Notes under the pieces: model-generated
What the model was told of the DNA's origin: nothing
Seen by the model: only the letters and a program-made list of their open reading frames with translations
Database searches by the model: none
Made by a program: the position numbers and the translations under genes
Part shown: positions 28,639 to 37,402 of the stretch, piece after piece
Layout: the number at the start of each line of letters is the position of its first letter
Numbering within the stretch: the first letter of the stretch is position 1
Assembly (NCBI GenBank): GCA_008690995.1
Contig: VRMN01000010.1
Coordinates: forward strand, 434,001 to 498,000
Length of the DNA: 64,000 nt
Source of the DNA: Porphyridium purpureum
Lineage: Eukaryota; Rhodophyta; Bangiophyceae; Porphyridiales; Porphyridiaceae
Direction of reading: 5' to 3'

Positions 28639-30288
28639 TTACTGCTTTTCGAAAATCATGATCCCATAGCGCAACTGGCCGGCGTTAACTGCGGTTTGCC
28701 AGGCCTTCAGTCCAGCAAGCATGCTGTCAAGATATGCAGACGAGATGAAGTTTTCGAGCTCCGGGCGTCGCGCTTCGGTAATGTGGGCAATGACCTGATA
28801 GTGCCTGGACATGGAGTCTAGGAGATCAATGTATCCTGTGTGCACCAATCCATACTTTGCTCCGAAACGCACATAGGCTGCCGGGGAGCCCATGTCCGCG
28901 AGCTGGATGCGATCATACACCGCGCGCAGCGCCTCGGAGTCCGCGTCTTCGCACTGCATGGGATCGGAGAACACCAAGCGGCCATGTGGTTTCAGAATAC
29001 GCGCGGCTTCGGCGATCACTTGTTCGCGCTCTGGCCCAGCGTGGAGAATGGAATCGTGCGACACGACGACGTCAACACTGGCGTCGGCCAGCCCCGTGTG
29101 CGTAAAGCTCACCTGCCGAATTTCCACCTGCTCTTCACAGAAGCCTAGCTCTGCGTTGCGCTCACGTGCGAGAGCGCATTCGCGCACACTAATGTCGACG
29201 CCAATCGCTTTTGCTCCGAAGCGCCTTGCGATGTGACGCACACAGCCGCCATACGCCGAGCCGAGATCCACGACCTTCTGCCCCGCCTGGATACCGGCAT
29301 GGTCAAGCAGGTTGTCCATAGATCCCTGGGCTGCGTCTTTGACATCCTCGGGGCCAGGGTACTGGCTAGTATAAGCGATGGCATGCGGCCAAAAGCCGAT
29401 GTGGATGTTCTCTCCGCCCCACACACGACGGTAGAATTCGAACGCGTCCTCCGAGTCGTAGTAGGCTCGGGAGGTATTGCTTGCCTGAGCATCTGCGACC
29501 TTGCCCAAGTAGGTGACGCCTCCAAACTGCGTGTCGAGCTGCTGGATCTCGATTTTCCGTGCTTTGGCATCGGCAACCACGTGCTCCGGGTATGCCCACT
29601 GCGTCGTATATCCAGAGTAGGTGGTCAGAGTCGCGCGCTTGTAGTCGATCTGCTGGCGGTTCAGCTTGCCACACAGTTTTTCATTGCGCGCGTAAAATCT
29701 CTCCACCGCTTGCGGAAAGTCGTGGGCGTTCCAGAGTCCGATCATCAGGAATCCCTGCTCTCCGGCAACTGCAATCATCTGATCAAAAAATGCCTCGCGC
29801 GTATCGGCATCGAGAATCCCAATTGTGTTACCCACACTGGCGAGCACACGGGTGACGTCTGGCTCCCAAATCCATGCGGGGGCACGCGCGTTGAGGACGC
29901 TCGCAAGATTCCTACCGTCTTCGTGCACAAACACAAGATTGTCGCAAGGCTTCTCGAGCCGCCTGGCCTGGGCGTATTCGATAAACTCAGGGTTGAAATC
30001 AATGCCGATTGCAAAGTCAACCATGTTTTTAGCATTGAACAAGAAATCCCCCGTGCCCGTGCCGACTTCGATGAGCACGAGACGACCCGATGGATTATCC
30101 TTGCGCACGCGAGCCACCGCATCCTCCAACAAATCCTGGTAATTGCTTACGAGACCCTGAAAGAAGCCATCGGCGTCCTCATACACCGCACGGCGCCATG
30201 CTGCCGGAGTCATTCGCCCCCAAATTTCATCCTGCGTCGGCGCGGACAGCTTGTCCGCCACCATGGTGTGCTTTTCCCGCGAAGGCAT
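28639..30288 (-). CDS. two-domain N-methyltransferase, glycine/sarcosine/dimethylglycine type
   Basis: 549 residues, start ATG at 30288. Two SAM-dependent methyltransferase domains lie in tandem. The first (about 1-265) has motif I LIEVGTGTGDFLF and an IGIDFNPEFIEYAQ segment. The second (about 275-549) has YYDSEDAFEFYRRVWGGENI, HIGFWPHAIAYTS, motif I VVDLGSAYGGCVRHIARRFG, VSHDSILHAGPERE and ILKPHGRLVFSDPMQ. The second domain strongly resembles sarcosine/dimethylglycine methyltransferase, including the Galdieria enzyme I recall. Fused GSMT-SDMT enzymes make glycine betaine from glycine with three SAM. The first domain is less typical of GSMT, so its substrate is uncertain. The likely product is an osmolyte made in the cytosol; no clear transit peptide is seen. 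Confidence 0.85.
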   Translation of the reverse strand: MPSREKHTMVADKLSAPTQDEIWGRMTPAAWRRAVYEDADGFFQGLVSNYQDLLEDAVARVRKDNPSGRLVLIEVGTGTGDFLFNAKNMVDFAIGIDFNPEFIEYAQARRLEKPCDNLVFVHEDGRNLASVLNARAPAWIWEPDVTRVLASVGNTIGILDADTREAFFDQMIAVAGEQGFLMIGLWNAHDFPQAVERFYARNEKLCGKLNRQQIDYKRATLTTYSGYTTQWAYPEHVVADAKARKIEIQQLDTQFGGVTYLGKVADAQASNTSRAYYDSEDAFEFYRRVWGGENIHIGFWPHAIAYTSQYPGPEDVKDAAQGSMDNLLDHAGIQAGQKVVDLGSAYGGCVRHIARRFGAKAIGVDISVRECALARERNAELGFCEEQVEIRQVSFTHTGLADASVDVVVSHDSILHAGPEREQVIAEAARILKPHGRLVFSDPMQCEDADSEALRAVYDRIQLADMGSPAAYVRFGAKYGLVHTGYIDLLDSMSRHYQVIAHITEARRPELENFISSAYLDSMLAGLKAWQTAVNAGQLRYGIMIFEKQ

Positions 30289-32598
30289 TTTAATTCCTCA
30301 AAACTGTCCCGGCTCTTCAATCAAGGACCCCAACAAATCTCCCCAGACCAAGTCCAATCTTTGCCCAAGCACACCCCGTTCCAACCAACCCTCAACCTGA
30401 ATGGTGCCCAACTCCCAACGTCCAGAATTCCCTTTTCCTCTACACCCCCCACCATCCACGTCCCAAACATCCACTCTCCACCTCTCTTTCTCTCCGTCTC
30501 TCTCTTGCTGCCAGAGCCAGAGCGGCCGAATCCGCGTACACACATAGCTCTCGCCATCGCGCATCCGCACCTCTTGTTTATCTTCCAGCGTGTCTCCATG
30601 ATCCATCGAATCGAACCTCTCTCTCTCTGCTACTGCATCTACACATATCCACCCTCAGGATGAACCTCCACAACTCTCCATCTGCATCCCCCCAACTCCG
30701 CCGCTGTCCATCTGCATCCTCCTACCCATGCACCCCCCTTTTGGCTGTTTTTTTAATGAAAAATTCTGATCTGTATTCCCGGTTGCTTCTGAAATCCCCG
30801 GCGTGCGGAAAACTGAACCCGGTTCGGTTCGCCTCACGCGCCTCATTTTTTGCCACGGTTTACATACCGAAATGCGATTCGGTTGAACACGCCGCGCGGA
30901 CCTTGTTGGAACGAATAAATTTATTGAATCAGAATCACCACCACTGTACCTACTACTGCCACTACACACGCCAAGCTACAAAGAAACACGCGGGGGAGGG
31001 ACGAGCAGGGGTTGATGGGTAAATGGTGTTGTTGCCATACGAACAAACAATGAGCATAGCAAAAGGACCCCAAAAGAATTGGTGGGAATGCATTGCATGG
31101 CCATCTCGGAATGAGGGATGACAATGCGTCTGGGGGAAAGTCCGCGGCGGTCGTTCGAGAGTGATCACGTGCCGGGGTGCCAACTGTGCATCGTCCCTTG
31201 GTGGGTGTGGGTATGGGTGTGGGTGTGGGTGTGGGGTTACGCTCGACGCACGCGAGTGGGCTGCGTCGCGTGGTCGGTTGAAACGTGCAAAGGATTTTGT
31301 GACTCTCGGACTCACTTGTTGCTCTCACTCTAAGCAACTAAACGGGTTAGAGCCAATGAGCCGCTTCGTGCTTAGTTGCTCAGACGCGTCGGCGTGCGCG
31401 GGCACTTGAGCTTTTCCCCAAACCAAACGTGATCTTCTCTCATCGATTTCGTCGTCAGTTCTGATCTGTTCCATTCCGACAGCGTCGCTCGACGCGAGCG
31501 CGCCTTTTGTACTGTGAAGTTTGTCCCTGCTTCAGACAAACGTTCCTTGCGTTCGCGACCTTTGCTTATCATCCGCGCTTGGGCGGTTCATCAATTTAGC
31601 CTCAATGCAGGCAACAAGCATTACGTTTTCCAGGTTCTTGTCTTCTTCCTTTCTTTGCCGGCGCTCACTAAGATTTTTTTGGCCATCCCGGGCGCACGCC
31701 TGGGCCCAATTCGCCGAGGCCGCGGTCGCCGTTGCTCACCAGCGGCGTGCGCCCCGTTTCGTATCGCGTCGTGCCTGCGTTGTCGGTCCACGATGGCAAA
31801 AGCTCCTTCTCCGTTGCCGCGAAAATGCCCGCGGCGCGCGTTGGCGACCGCCTGGTCCTTGAACGCTTCATATTGACCAACTTGCGAGGACCATGCAACC
31901 GAGCGCCCGCCCCCGCGCTGCGCAGGCGACCGCCAAGGTTTCGGCCTTCACTGCCGTGCCCCTCGAGTCCCTGCGCACATCCACCTAACAGGTCGCTGCA
32001 CAGCTGTGCGCCGGCTGTACTCACGTGGCAGTACCCACGCACGTTCAGTGGCACGACAGAGCGGAATTAACATTAAAAAAGGCGTTAAAGTGAGACGTTA
32101 AACAATGGCGTGCCAGAATGGGAGGGAAGTAGCGAGTTTGTGGATGAGCAGCGACGTGGGGCTGAGAGGGAGAGAGACGTGAACGCGCTGCTGGGGAGGA
32201 ACGCACTTATTGAAGGTCGGAGGTGTGGAGGTGCGTGTGTGCGCGCGATAAGTCGACCACGGTGCTGAAACAGCTGCGCGAGCACCCGGGTGGAAGAGCG
32301 GAGTGGAGAAAGGAGGTGGGTTTCACGGACACGAAGAGGGGCGGTTGATGAGCACGCTGATTGACGTGGTGGTGAGTGACCGTCGTGCCTAGGTGGTGAA
32401 TGCGTGAAGCGTCCGGAGGAAAGGTGGGTGAATTGGTCAAGGCGAAGGTGGCGTAGTGTGTTTGTGTGTGTGTGTTTTTTTTGTCGACAAATAAAAGTGG
32501 GCGCTGACGTGGGTTGGTGACGGGCCGTGTCAGGGTACGTAGCAGAATTGTCGGGGATAAGAGAAGGTGGGCGTGAGATTGATGCAGGCATTGACGGG
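30289..32598. other. 2.3-kb divergent intergenic region
   Basis: Lies between the methyltransferase and the sugar phosphate cyclase, which read outward. A CT-rich leader-like tract precedes the methyltransferase ATG (30450-30640). GTGGGT repeats lie at about 31200-31240. Two overlapping plus-strand frames at 31521-31862 and 31732-32070 look faintly organelle-protein-like (a basic, Ser/Arg-rich stretch starting near an ATG at about 31604, and a segment KMPAARVGDRLVLERFILTN), but they shift frame. A GT/poly-T tract lies at about 32458-32482 before the cyclase. Confidence 0.35.
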
Positions 32599-33867
32599 AT
32601 GCCGCCTACGCCTGAAGCCAATGGAAGCGGGGTTGGAGGGGACGGAGGAGCCGACGGCGTGATGCACGCGCCACTGGAGCTCGCACCGGAAAACGTGTTT
32701 GCCCACACGGTGCTGTACAATGAGAGATGCACAAAAGGGTGGACAAATGTGTACGACCGTCCCGTCGAGTACACCGTGGAAATGTACCATGGGCTGTTGG
32801 ACGTCGAGAACAGCGTGCTCGCCACTCGGTACATGCCGGAAGGCGGCATGCGACGCCGCTTCTTGGTGGTGGACAAGACGGTGCATGAGCTTTATGGCGA
32901 CGCCATTGCGCGCTATTTCGCACATCACAAGGTGCAAATCAAAGTCGTGGTGCTGCCCGGCGAGGAGGAGAATAAGCACTTGGATGCCGTCATGCAGGTA
33001 TTGGACGCGCTGTGCGAGTTTGGATTGCATCGGCGCGAGCCTATTCTGGCAATTGGCGGCGGCGTCGTGTTGGACATCACGGGTTTTGTCGCAAGCATGT
33101 ACCGCCGTGGCGTGCCGTACATCCGCGTGCCCACAACATTGCTCGGCATTGTAGACGCCTCCGTCGGGGTCAAGACCGGCGTTGACTACAAGTCGCCGCG
33201 GGATGGTACTCCGCTTAAAAACCGGGTGGGTGCGTTCTATGCGCCGATCGCGGCATTCCTGGACAAGCGCTTCATTGCGACGCAGGATACGCGCAATGTC
33301 ATCAATGGGCTTGGCGAGATCATGAAGCTCGCTCTGGTGCGTTCGCCAGAGCTTTTTGGGCTGATTGAGAAGCACGGCGCGCGCCTGGTGAAAGAGCGCT
33401 TTCAATCAGACGACGGCGTCGCGGACCGCGTGATTGAGATCTCCATTCAGACCATGCTCGAGGAGCTCGGACCCAACCTGTGGGAGTTCAAGCTCGAGCG
33501 TTGCGTAGACTATGGCCACTCGTTCTCGAAAATTATCGAGTTCGAGTCGGCACCGCCGCTGATGCACGGCGAAGCCGTGAATGTAGACGGATTTTTTTGC
33601 GTTGTACTTTCGCTTATGCGCGGCTGGATCTCAGAGCCGCTGTGCCTCCGAATCTTGGCCGTCATGCGCCAGCTCGGTCTGCCCGTTTTTGACGCGAGCA
33701 TGACGCTCCCCAACCTTGCGCGAGCTTGTTCCGACGCCCTCGAGCACCGCCATGGACAGCTCCGCATGCCGCTTGTCCGAAACGCCATTGGCGAGTACGG
33801 CTTTGTTAATGAGCTGTCCGAAGACGAACTCGAGAGGGCCATTGCTTGGATCCGGACCCATCTATAA
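32599..33867 (+). CDS. sugar phosphate cyclase, EEVS/DDGS type
   Basis: 422 residues from the first ATG. It belongs to the dehydroquinate-synthase superfamily: ILAIGGGVVLDITGFVASMY and IRVPTTLLGIVDASVGVKTG bind NAD and metal. LKNRVGAFYAPIAAFLDKRF, INGLGEIMKLALVRSPELF, ELGPNLWEFKLERCVDYGHS and PLMHGEAVNVDGFF follow. The PNLWE...R.VDYGH.FS and HGEAVN.D signatures are those of 2-epi-5-epi-valiolone synthase and desmethyl-4-deoxygadusol synthase, which cyclise sedoheptulose 7-phosphate, rather than of AroB. DDGS starts mycosporine sunscreen synthesis and EEVS starts gadusol and C7-cyclitols. Which applies cannot be read by eye. No MysB/C-like gene lies beside it; dehydroascorbate reductase starts 43 bases downstream. 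Confidence 0.87.
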   Translation: MPPTPEANGSGVGGDGGADGVMHAPLELAPENVFAHTVLYNERCTKGWTNVYDRPVEYTVEMYHGLLDVENSVLATRYMPEGGMRRRFLVVDKTVHELYGDAIARYFAHHKVQIKVVVLPGEEENKHLDAVMQVLDALCEFGLHRREPILAIGGGVVLDITGFVASMYRRGVPYIRVPTTLLGIVDASVGVKTGVDYKSPRDGTPLKNRVGAFYAPIAAFLDKRFIATQDTRNVINGLGEIMKLALVRSPELFGLIEKHGARLVKERFQSDDGVADRVIEISIQTMLEELGPNLWEFKLERCVDYGHSFSKIIEFESAPPLMHGEAVNVDGFFCVVLSLMRGWISEPLCLRILAVMRQLGLPVFDASMTLPNLARACSDALEHRHGQLRMPLVRNAIGEYGFVNELSEDELERAIAWIRTHL

Positions 33868-33910
33868 AGAAGGAAATTTTTTTTGGCACTCTTGGCGAGC
33901 CCCGAGTGTG

Positions 33911-34826
33911 ATGTTCATCTCGACCGCGCTCTGTGTTCCCGCAGCTCGACGAACATCTGCTGCGGCGCGTGCCCAAACCCGTGGCAAAGTTGCGGCGGCA
34001 AAGCGAAACGGTGCTCTTCGGACAAGCTCAACCACTGTTCGCAAGATAACCATGGCGGGGTCAGCAGGGAAGGAGATGGCGTCGGGTTTCCGGCGCAGAG
34101 AAGCCGGTGGTTTTATATGTCAAAGCCTCAACTCTAGATAGCACCGCGCTGGGCGACTGCCCATTTAGTCACAAGGTGGGCATGGCGCTTGCGCTTAAGA
34201 AGGTGGATTATCAGCGCGTTCTGATTGACACGGCGAACAAGCCGGACTGGTATATGCGAGACGTGAACCCGCACGGTACCGTGCCGACCTTGCAAGTGCG
34301 TGCTGGTCCGGGCCGCGGCGACGGCGTGATTATTACAGACTCGGAGCAAGCGTGTGCTTTTATCGACGACAAGGCGCACAGTGTGCAACTCGGGTTTGCG
34401 GAAGAAATCGTGCCAGAGCTGGCTCCAAAAAACCTGGACGAGCACCAAAAGCAGCGTCTGAATGATGTAATCGGCGGTGTCTTTCCGGCGTTTGCTGCGT
34501 GCGTCAAAAATACGGAAGAAGCGAAAGTGGACGAGCTGGCCGTCGTGCTGGAATCCAAATTAACCGCCCTGAATGACTACTTGGTGGAGAACAAGCCCAG
34601 TATGTTTCTGTGCGGTGATACGCCAACTACACATGACTGCAATTTGGCGCCCAAGTTATACCATCTGCGCGTCGTGGGAAGCCACTTGCCCGCGAAAAAG
34701 ATCCGGATTCCCGAAAAGTGCGCGGCTCTGTCACAATACATCCGCGACATCGAGGCTCACCCGGCGTTCCAGGAAACCTGCTATCCGGAAGCTGTCGTCA
34801 TGGCCGGCTGGTCAAAGTTTCTCTGA
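33911..34826 (+). CDS. DHAR: dehydroascorbate reductase (GST fold) with a frame break before the domain
   Basis: The conserved body (34098-34826) reads KPVVLYVKASTLDS, GDCPFSHKVGMALALKK, DTANKPDWYMRDVNPHGTVP, VIITDSEQACAFIDD and ends AVVMAGWSKFL. The CPFS active site and overall order are those of plant-type DHAR, which recycles ascorbate with glutathione. This body has no ATG in its own frame before the active site; an in-frame stop lies at 34047. The neighbouring frame from the ATG at 33911 encodes an Ala/Arg/Ser/Thr-rich leader like a plastid transit peptide, with a second ATG (MAGSAGKEMASG) at 34052, and runs into the body one frame out. A base-calling indel, a cryptic splice or a genuine frameshift could explain it; no canonical GT-AG intron is obvious. 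Confidence 0.8.
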
Positions 34827-35523
34827 GAGATGCATCTGAAATGCAGACGCAATCTACACGCAGAATGCGGCGCGGAACTCGGCGTGCAGCTAGACAGCGT
34901 TGCACGCGCGTGTAATGTCTTCCTCAGCCCCAGATATGCAGACAAATCATGTGCTGTCTGCACGTTCCTTATCATTGATAAATGGACCATTCTCTTGAGC
35001 ACACGGAGCCAGGAGATCTGCGGCGCTGCCTGCGATCACAGAGTGAGCACTTGAATGTGCTTGGGCGATTCTGGACGGATGCGCAGCGACCTAGCAAGGA
35101 CTCATGGTCATGTTGGCCCTACCTTTTTCTCCAGTTCCGGGAATTCTGCAAACACGAGGACTATCTGCATTGTGTTAGACTTGCGCTGAGCTGTCACATG
35201 TATCGAAGCATACTCAGCAGCGACAGTAGAAGCGGCTGCTGCAGCTGTCGACGCCCCACATCACATCCATCCGTAGCACCTATGCCTAGTCATCTCTGAA
35301 AACAACCACTTAAATAGGAACCTTCGGACTCGCACGCGGCGTTTCGCACGACAAGCAAGTCGCCGGCGCCGTGTCTGCTTGTCGTCGTCAAGACGGCGCT
35401 CATCCTCAGGTCAAATCTACGCAGCTCGGTGCTGCTTGCCCACGAGTTGGCCTCAGCTTGTCCTTCGCTGGGCCTGCCTCGATCGAGAGTCGGTGTGGCT
35501 GCTTTCGGCCGAGGGAAGACCCC
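34827..35523. other. intergenic region, nothing recognised
   Basis: About 700 bases between DHAR and the Nudix gene. Short frames on both strands show no family features. Presumably the DHAR 3' untranslated region and the Nudix promoter. Confidence 0.4.
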
Positions 35524-35970
35524 ATGGCCGCGCCTGTGGTTCGCGTAGGGATCGGAATACTGCTCGTGCGTGCCAGTGACAATCGCGTTCTGATCGGGCA
35601 GCGACTGAGCGCGCACGGACACGGTACATTTGCGTTGCCTGGTGGACACTTGGAGGTGGGCGAGTCATTCGAGCGCTGCGCGGCACGCGAGCTCGAGGAG
35701 GAAACTGGCATCGTGGTGCCAGACTCGGCGTTCCGGGTGAGCAGTGTGGTCAACTCGGTCTTTTCTGCTGAGAAGCATTACGTGACGGTGTTCATGAAGG
35801 CACGGGTGGATGAGCAGTACGCACACGCGCAAACCCTTGAACCAAACAAGTGCAGCGGCTGGCTGTGGGCTGACTGGGCAGAGCTGACGACGCTCAAAGC
35901 ATACACGCCGCTCTTCTTACCGCTTCAGACGCTCGTCGAAAAATCCCTAGCCGGCGAGTTCTTGTTGTGA
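35524..35970 (+). CDS. NUDT15: Nudix hydrolase, NUDT15/MTH2-like
   Basis: 148 residues from the ATG at 35524. The Nudix box GGHLEVGESFERCAARELEE followed by ETGI fits GX5EX7REUXEEXGU exactly, and it is preceded by VGIGILLVRASDNRVLIGQR and GTFALPGGH. The VRVGIG start, the YVTVFMKARV strand and the EPNKCSGWLWADWAEL tail match NUDT15-type nucleotide triphosphate diphosphohydrolases, which remove oxidised or modified (d)NTPs. Length is close to the human protein (164). The next gene starts 32 bases after the stop, tightly packed. Confidence 0.88.
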   Translation: MAAPVVRVGIGILLVRASDNRVLIGQRLSAHGHGTFALPGGHLEVGESFERCAARELEEETGIVVPDSAFRVSSVVNSVFSAEKHYVTVFMKARVDEQYAHAQTLEPNKCSGWLWADWAELTTLKAYTPLFLPLQTLVEKSLAGEFLL

Positions 35971-36002
35971 ACGCATTGGAAGGGAATATATGCATTCGGA
36001 AG

Positions 36003-37202
36003 ATGAAGACAAACGATATCCTTGCACACGTTCTTGCGTGTCTAGAGCAGTACATCTGCCGCGCCCTGGAGAAAGCCTTGGGCACACAGTACATGGAAAT
36101 GCAACTGCGCAAGTTTGTGAAGGCCAGACACATGACGTTTGGGGAAGCGCGCGCTCTGATTCAACAATGTTATCGCTCCGTGTTCTCGGACACGCCTCTG
36201 CGAGACGCAACATCAGAGTCAAACGACAGAAACATGGGATCGGAAAAGGTGCTCGATCGCCTAGCCAGGCGGGAACGCAGCGGTGGGGCTACGAGCTGTG
36301 CTGAGGACTTCGCGGGTATGCTCGCTGATTGCACCGAATTACTCCTGCTCACACGGAGGGACGATGTCGTCGTCGAAATCAATAGATCTGTATCATCACT
36401 TGTCGCTGCACCGGAGCAGCAACCGCCAGCACCGTTGCTGGTCGAAGCGTTGCCTCTCGCGGCTTTCGCACCCGAGGGAGGAAACACCTCACATGTCGCC
36501 GATTTGGTCGCACATTGGGTTGGTGCGGCAGACGATGACGCGATGGAGGTCGAGCACACGTCAAGCGATCACGCTGTAGTGAGCCGCGAGCCCACTCATG
36601 TGAATGGATCAAGCTTACAGGTTCCATACGGCGGTCTTGGAGATTTAGCCAAGATCTTTGCGTCGATCGATAGCCCTGCTTCGTGGTCGCACAAGTTGGT
36701 CATTCTGGATGGTCCGAATGTAGCTTGGAAGCACGGCGTGAACCAGCACTTTTCGTGGCGTGGCATTGTTCTTGCGGTGGCATACTTTTTGACTCGTAAC
36801 TTTTCTTGCATCGCCTTTGTGCCTGAATCGCGACTGAACAGCGCAAGCTTTGCGTGTCCCGCCGACCGGGCATTTGTGGTGGAGCTGATGCAAGCTGGAC
36901 TCGTAGTATCGGTTCCGGCAGATGACTATGACGACGCGTACGCCATTGACTACGCGCGTCAGCACGCCGCGGTGCTGATGAGCAACGATACTTTTCGCGA
37001 CTTCTTATACCAGGCCAATAACGAATACGCAAGGAGCTTGCTTGAACAGTGGTTCGCGAATTGTCGGTGGTCCTTTTCGTGGCATCTTGATGAGCTCGTG
37101 CCGAATCCACTTTTTGACTACGAACGAGCATTCCAGTACTCTGCCGATGCGCTCGCTCGCTTAACAAACGGGATGGAAACCGTCACCTTTCCACAACGAT
37201 GA
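36003..37202 (+). CDS. Zc3h12a-like NYN domain ribonuclease
   Basis: About 399 residues from the first ATG (MKTNDILAHVLACLEQ). The N-terminal ~200 residues are helical then low-complexity. The C-terminal part (about 240-370) is a PIN/NYN fold of the Regnase/N4BP1 (RNase_Zc3h12a) type: KLVILDGPNVAWKHG with the first Asp and Asn, FSWRGIVLAVAYFLTR, CIAFVPESRL, DDYDDAYAIDYARQ and VLMSNDTFRDFL with the later acidic residues. WSFSWHLDELVPNPLF closes it. These enzymes are Mg-dependent endoribonucleases acting on mRNA or structured RNA. No CCCH zinc finger is visible, unlike animal Regnase-1. It lies directly behind the Nudix gene on the same strand. Confidence 0.85.
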   Translation: MKTNDILAHVLACLEQYICRALEKALGTQYMEMQLRKFVKARHMTFGEARALIQQCYRSVFSDTPLRDATSESNDRNMGSEKVLDRLARRERSGGATSCAEDFAGMLADCTELLLLTRRDDVVVEINRSVSSLVAAPEQQPPAPLLVEALPLAAFAPEGGNTSHVADLVAHWVGAADDDAMEVEHTSSDHAVVSREPTHVNGSSLQVPYGGLGDLAKIFASIDSPASWSHKLVILDGPNVAWKHGVNQHFSWRGIVLAVAYFLTRNFSCIAFVPESRLNSASFACPADRAFVVELMQAGLVVSVPADDYDDAYAIDYARQHAAVLMSNDTFRDFLYQANNEYARSLLEQWFANCRWSFSWHLDELVPNPLFDYERAFQYSADALARLTNGMETVTFPQR

Positions 37203-37402
37203 ACGCGAGATACCGTGTTTGACGCCAACCGGCAGCCGGGTCCACCGTTTGATAGTGAAAGGGCACAGCTATCTGTTTCGCCTGCAAAAGGACCAATCGC
37301 CGTGCTCCCGAGTCGCCAGACCGCGTTCAAACGTGCTGGCCGCAGACGTTGGGTGTCCTTGACCCGCACGAGCAAACAGGTTCGCAGGAGTGGACGAGGA
37401 CA

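Noticed and set aside
29233-30663. 476-codon plus-strand open frame
   Set aside because: It lies antisense to the well-supported double methyltransferase, has no family motifs and runs through a simple CT-rich leader.
32085-32876. 263-codon minus-strand frame
   Set aside because: Overlaps the cyclase gene antisense; Ser/Thr/Pro/His-rich composition from GT-rich DNA.
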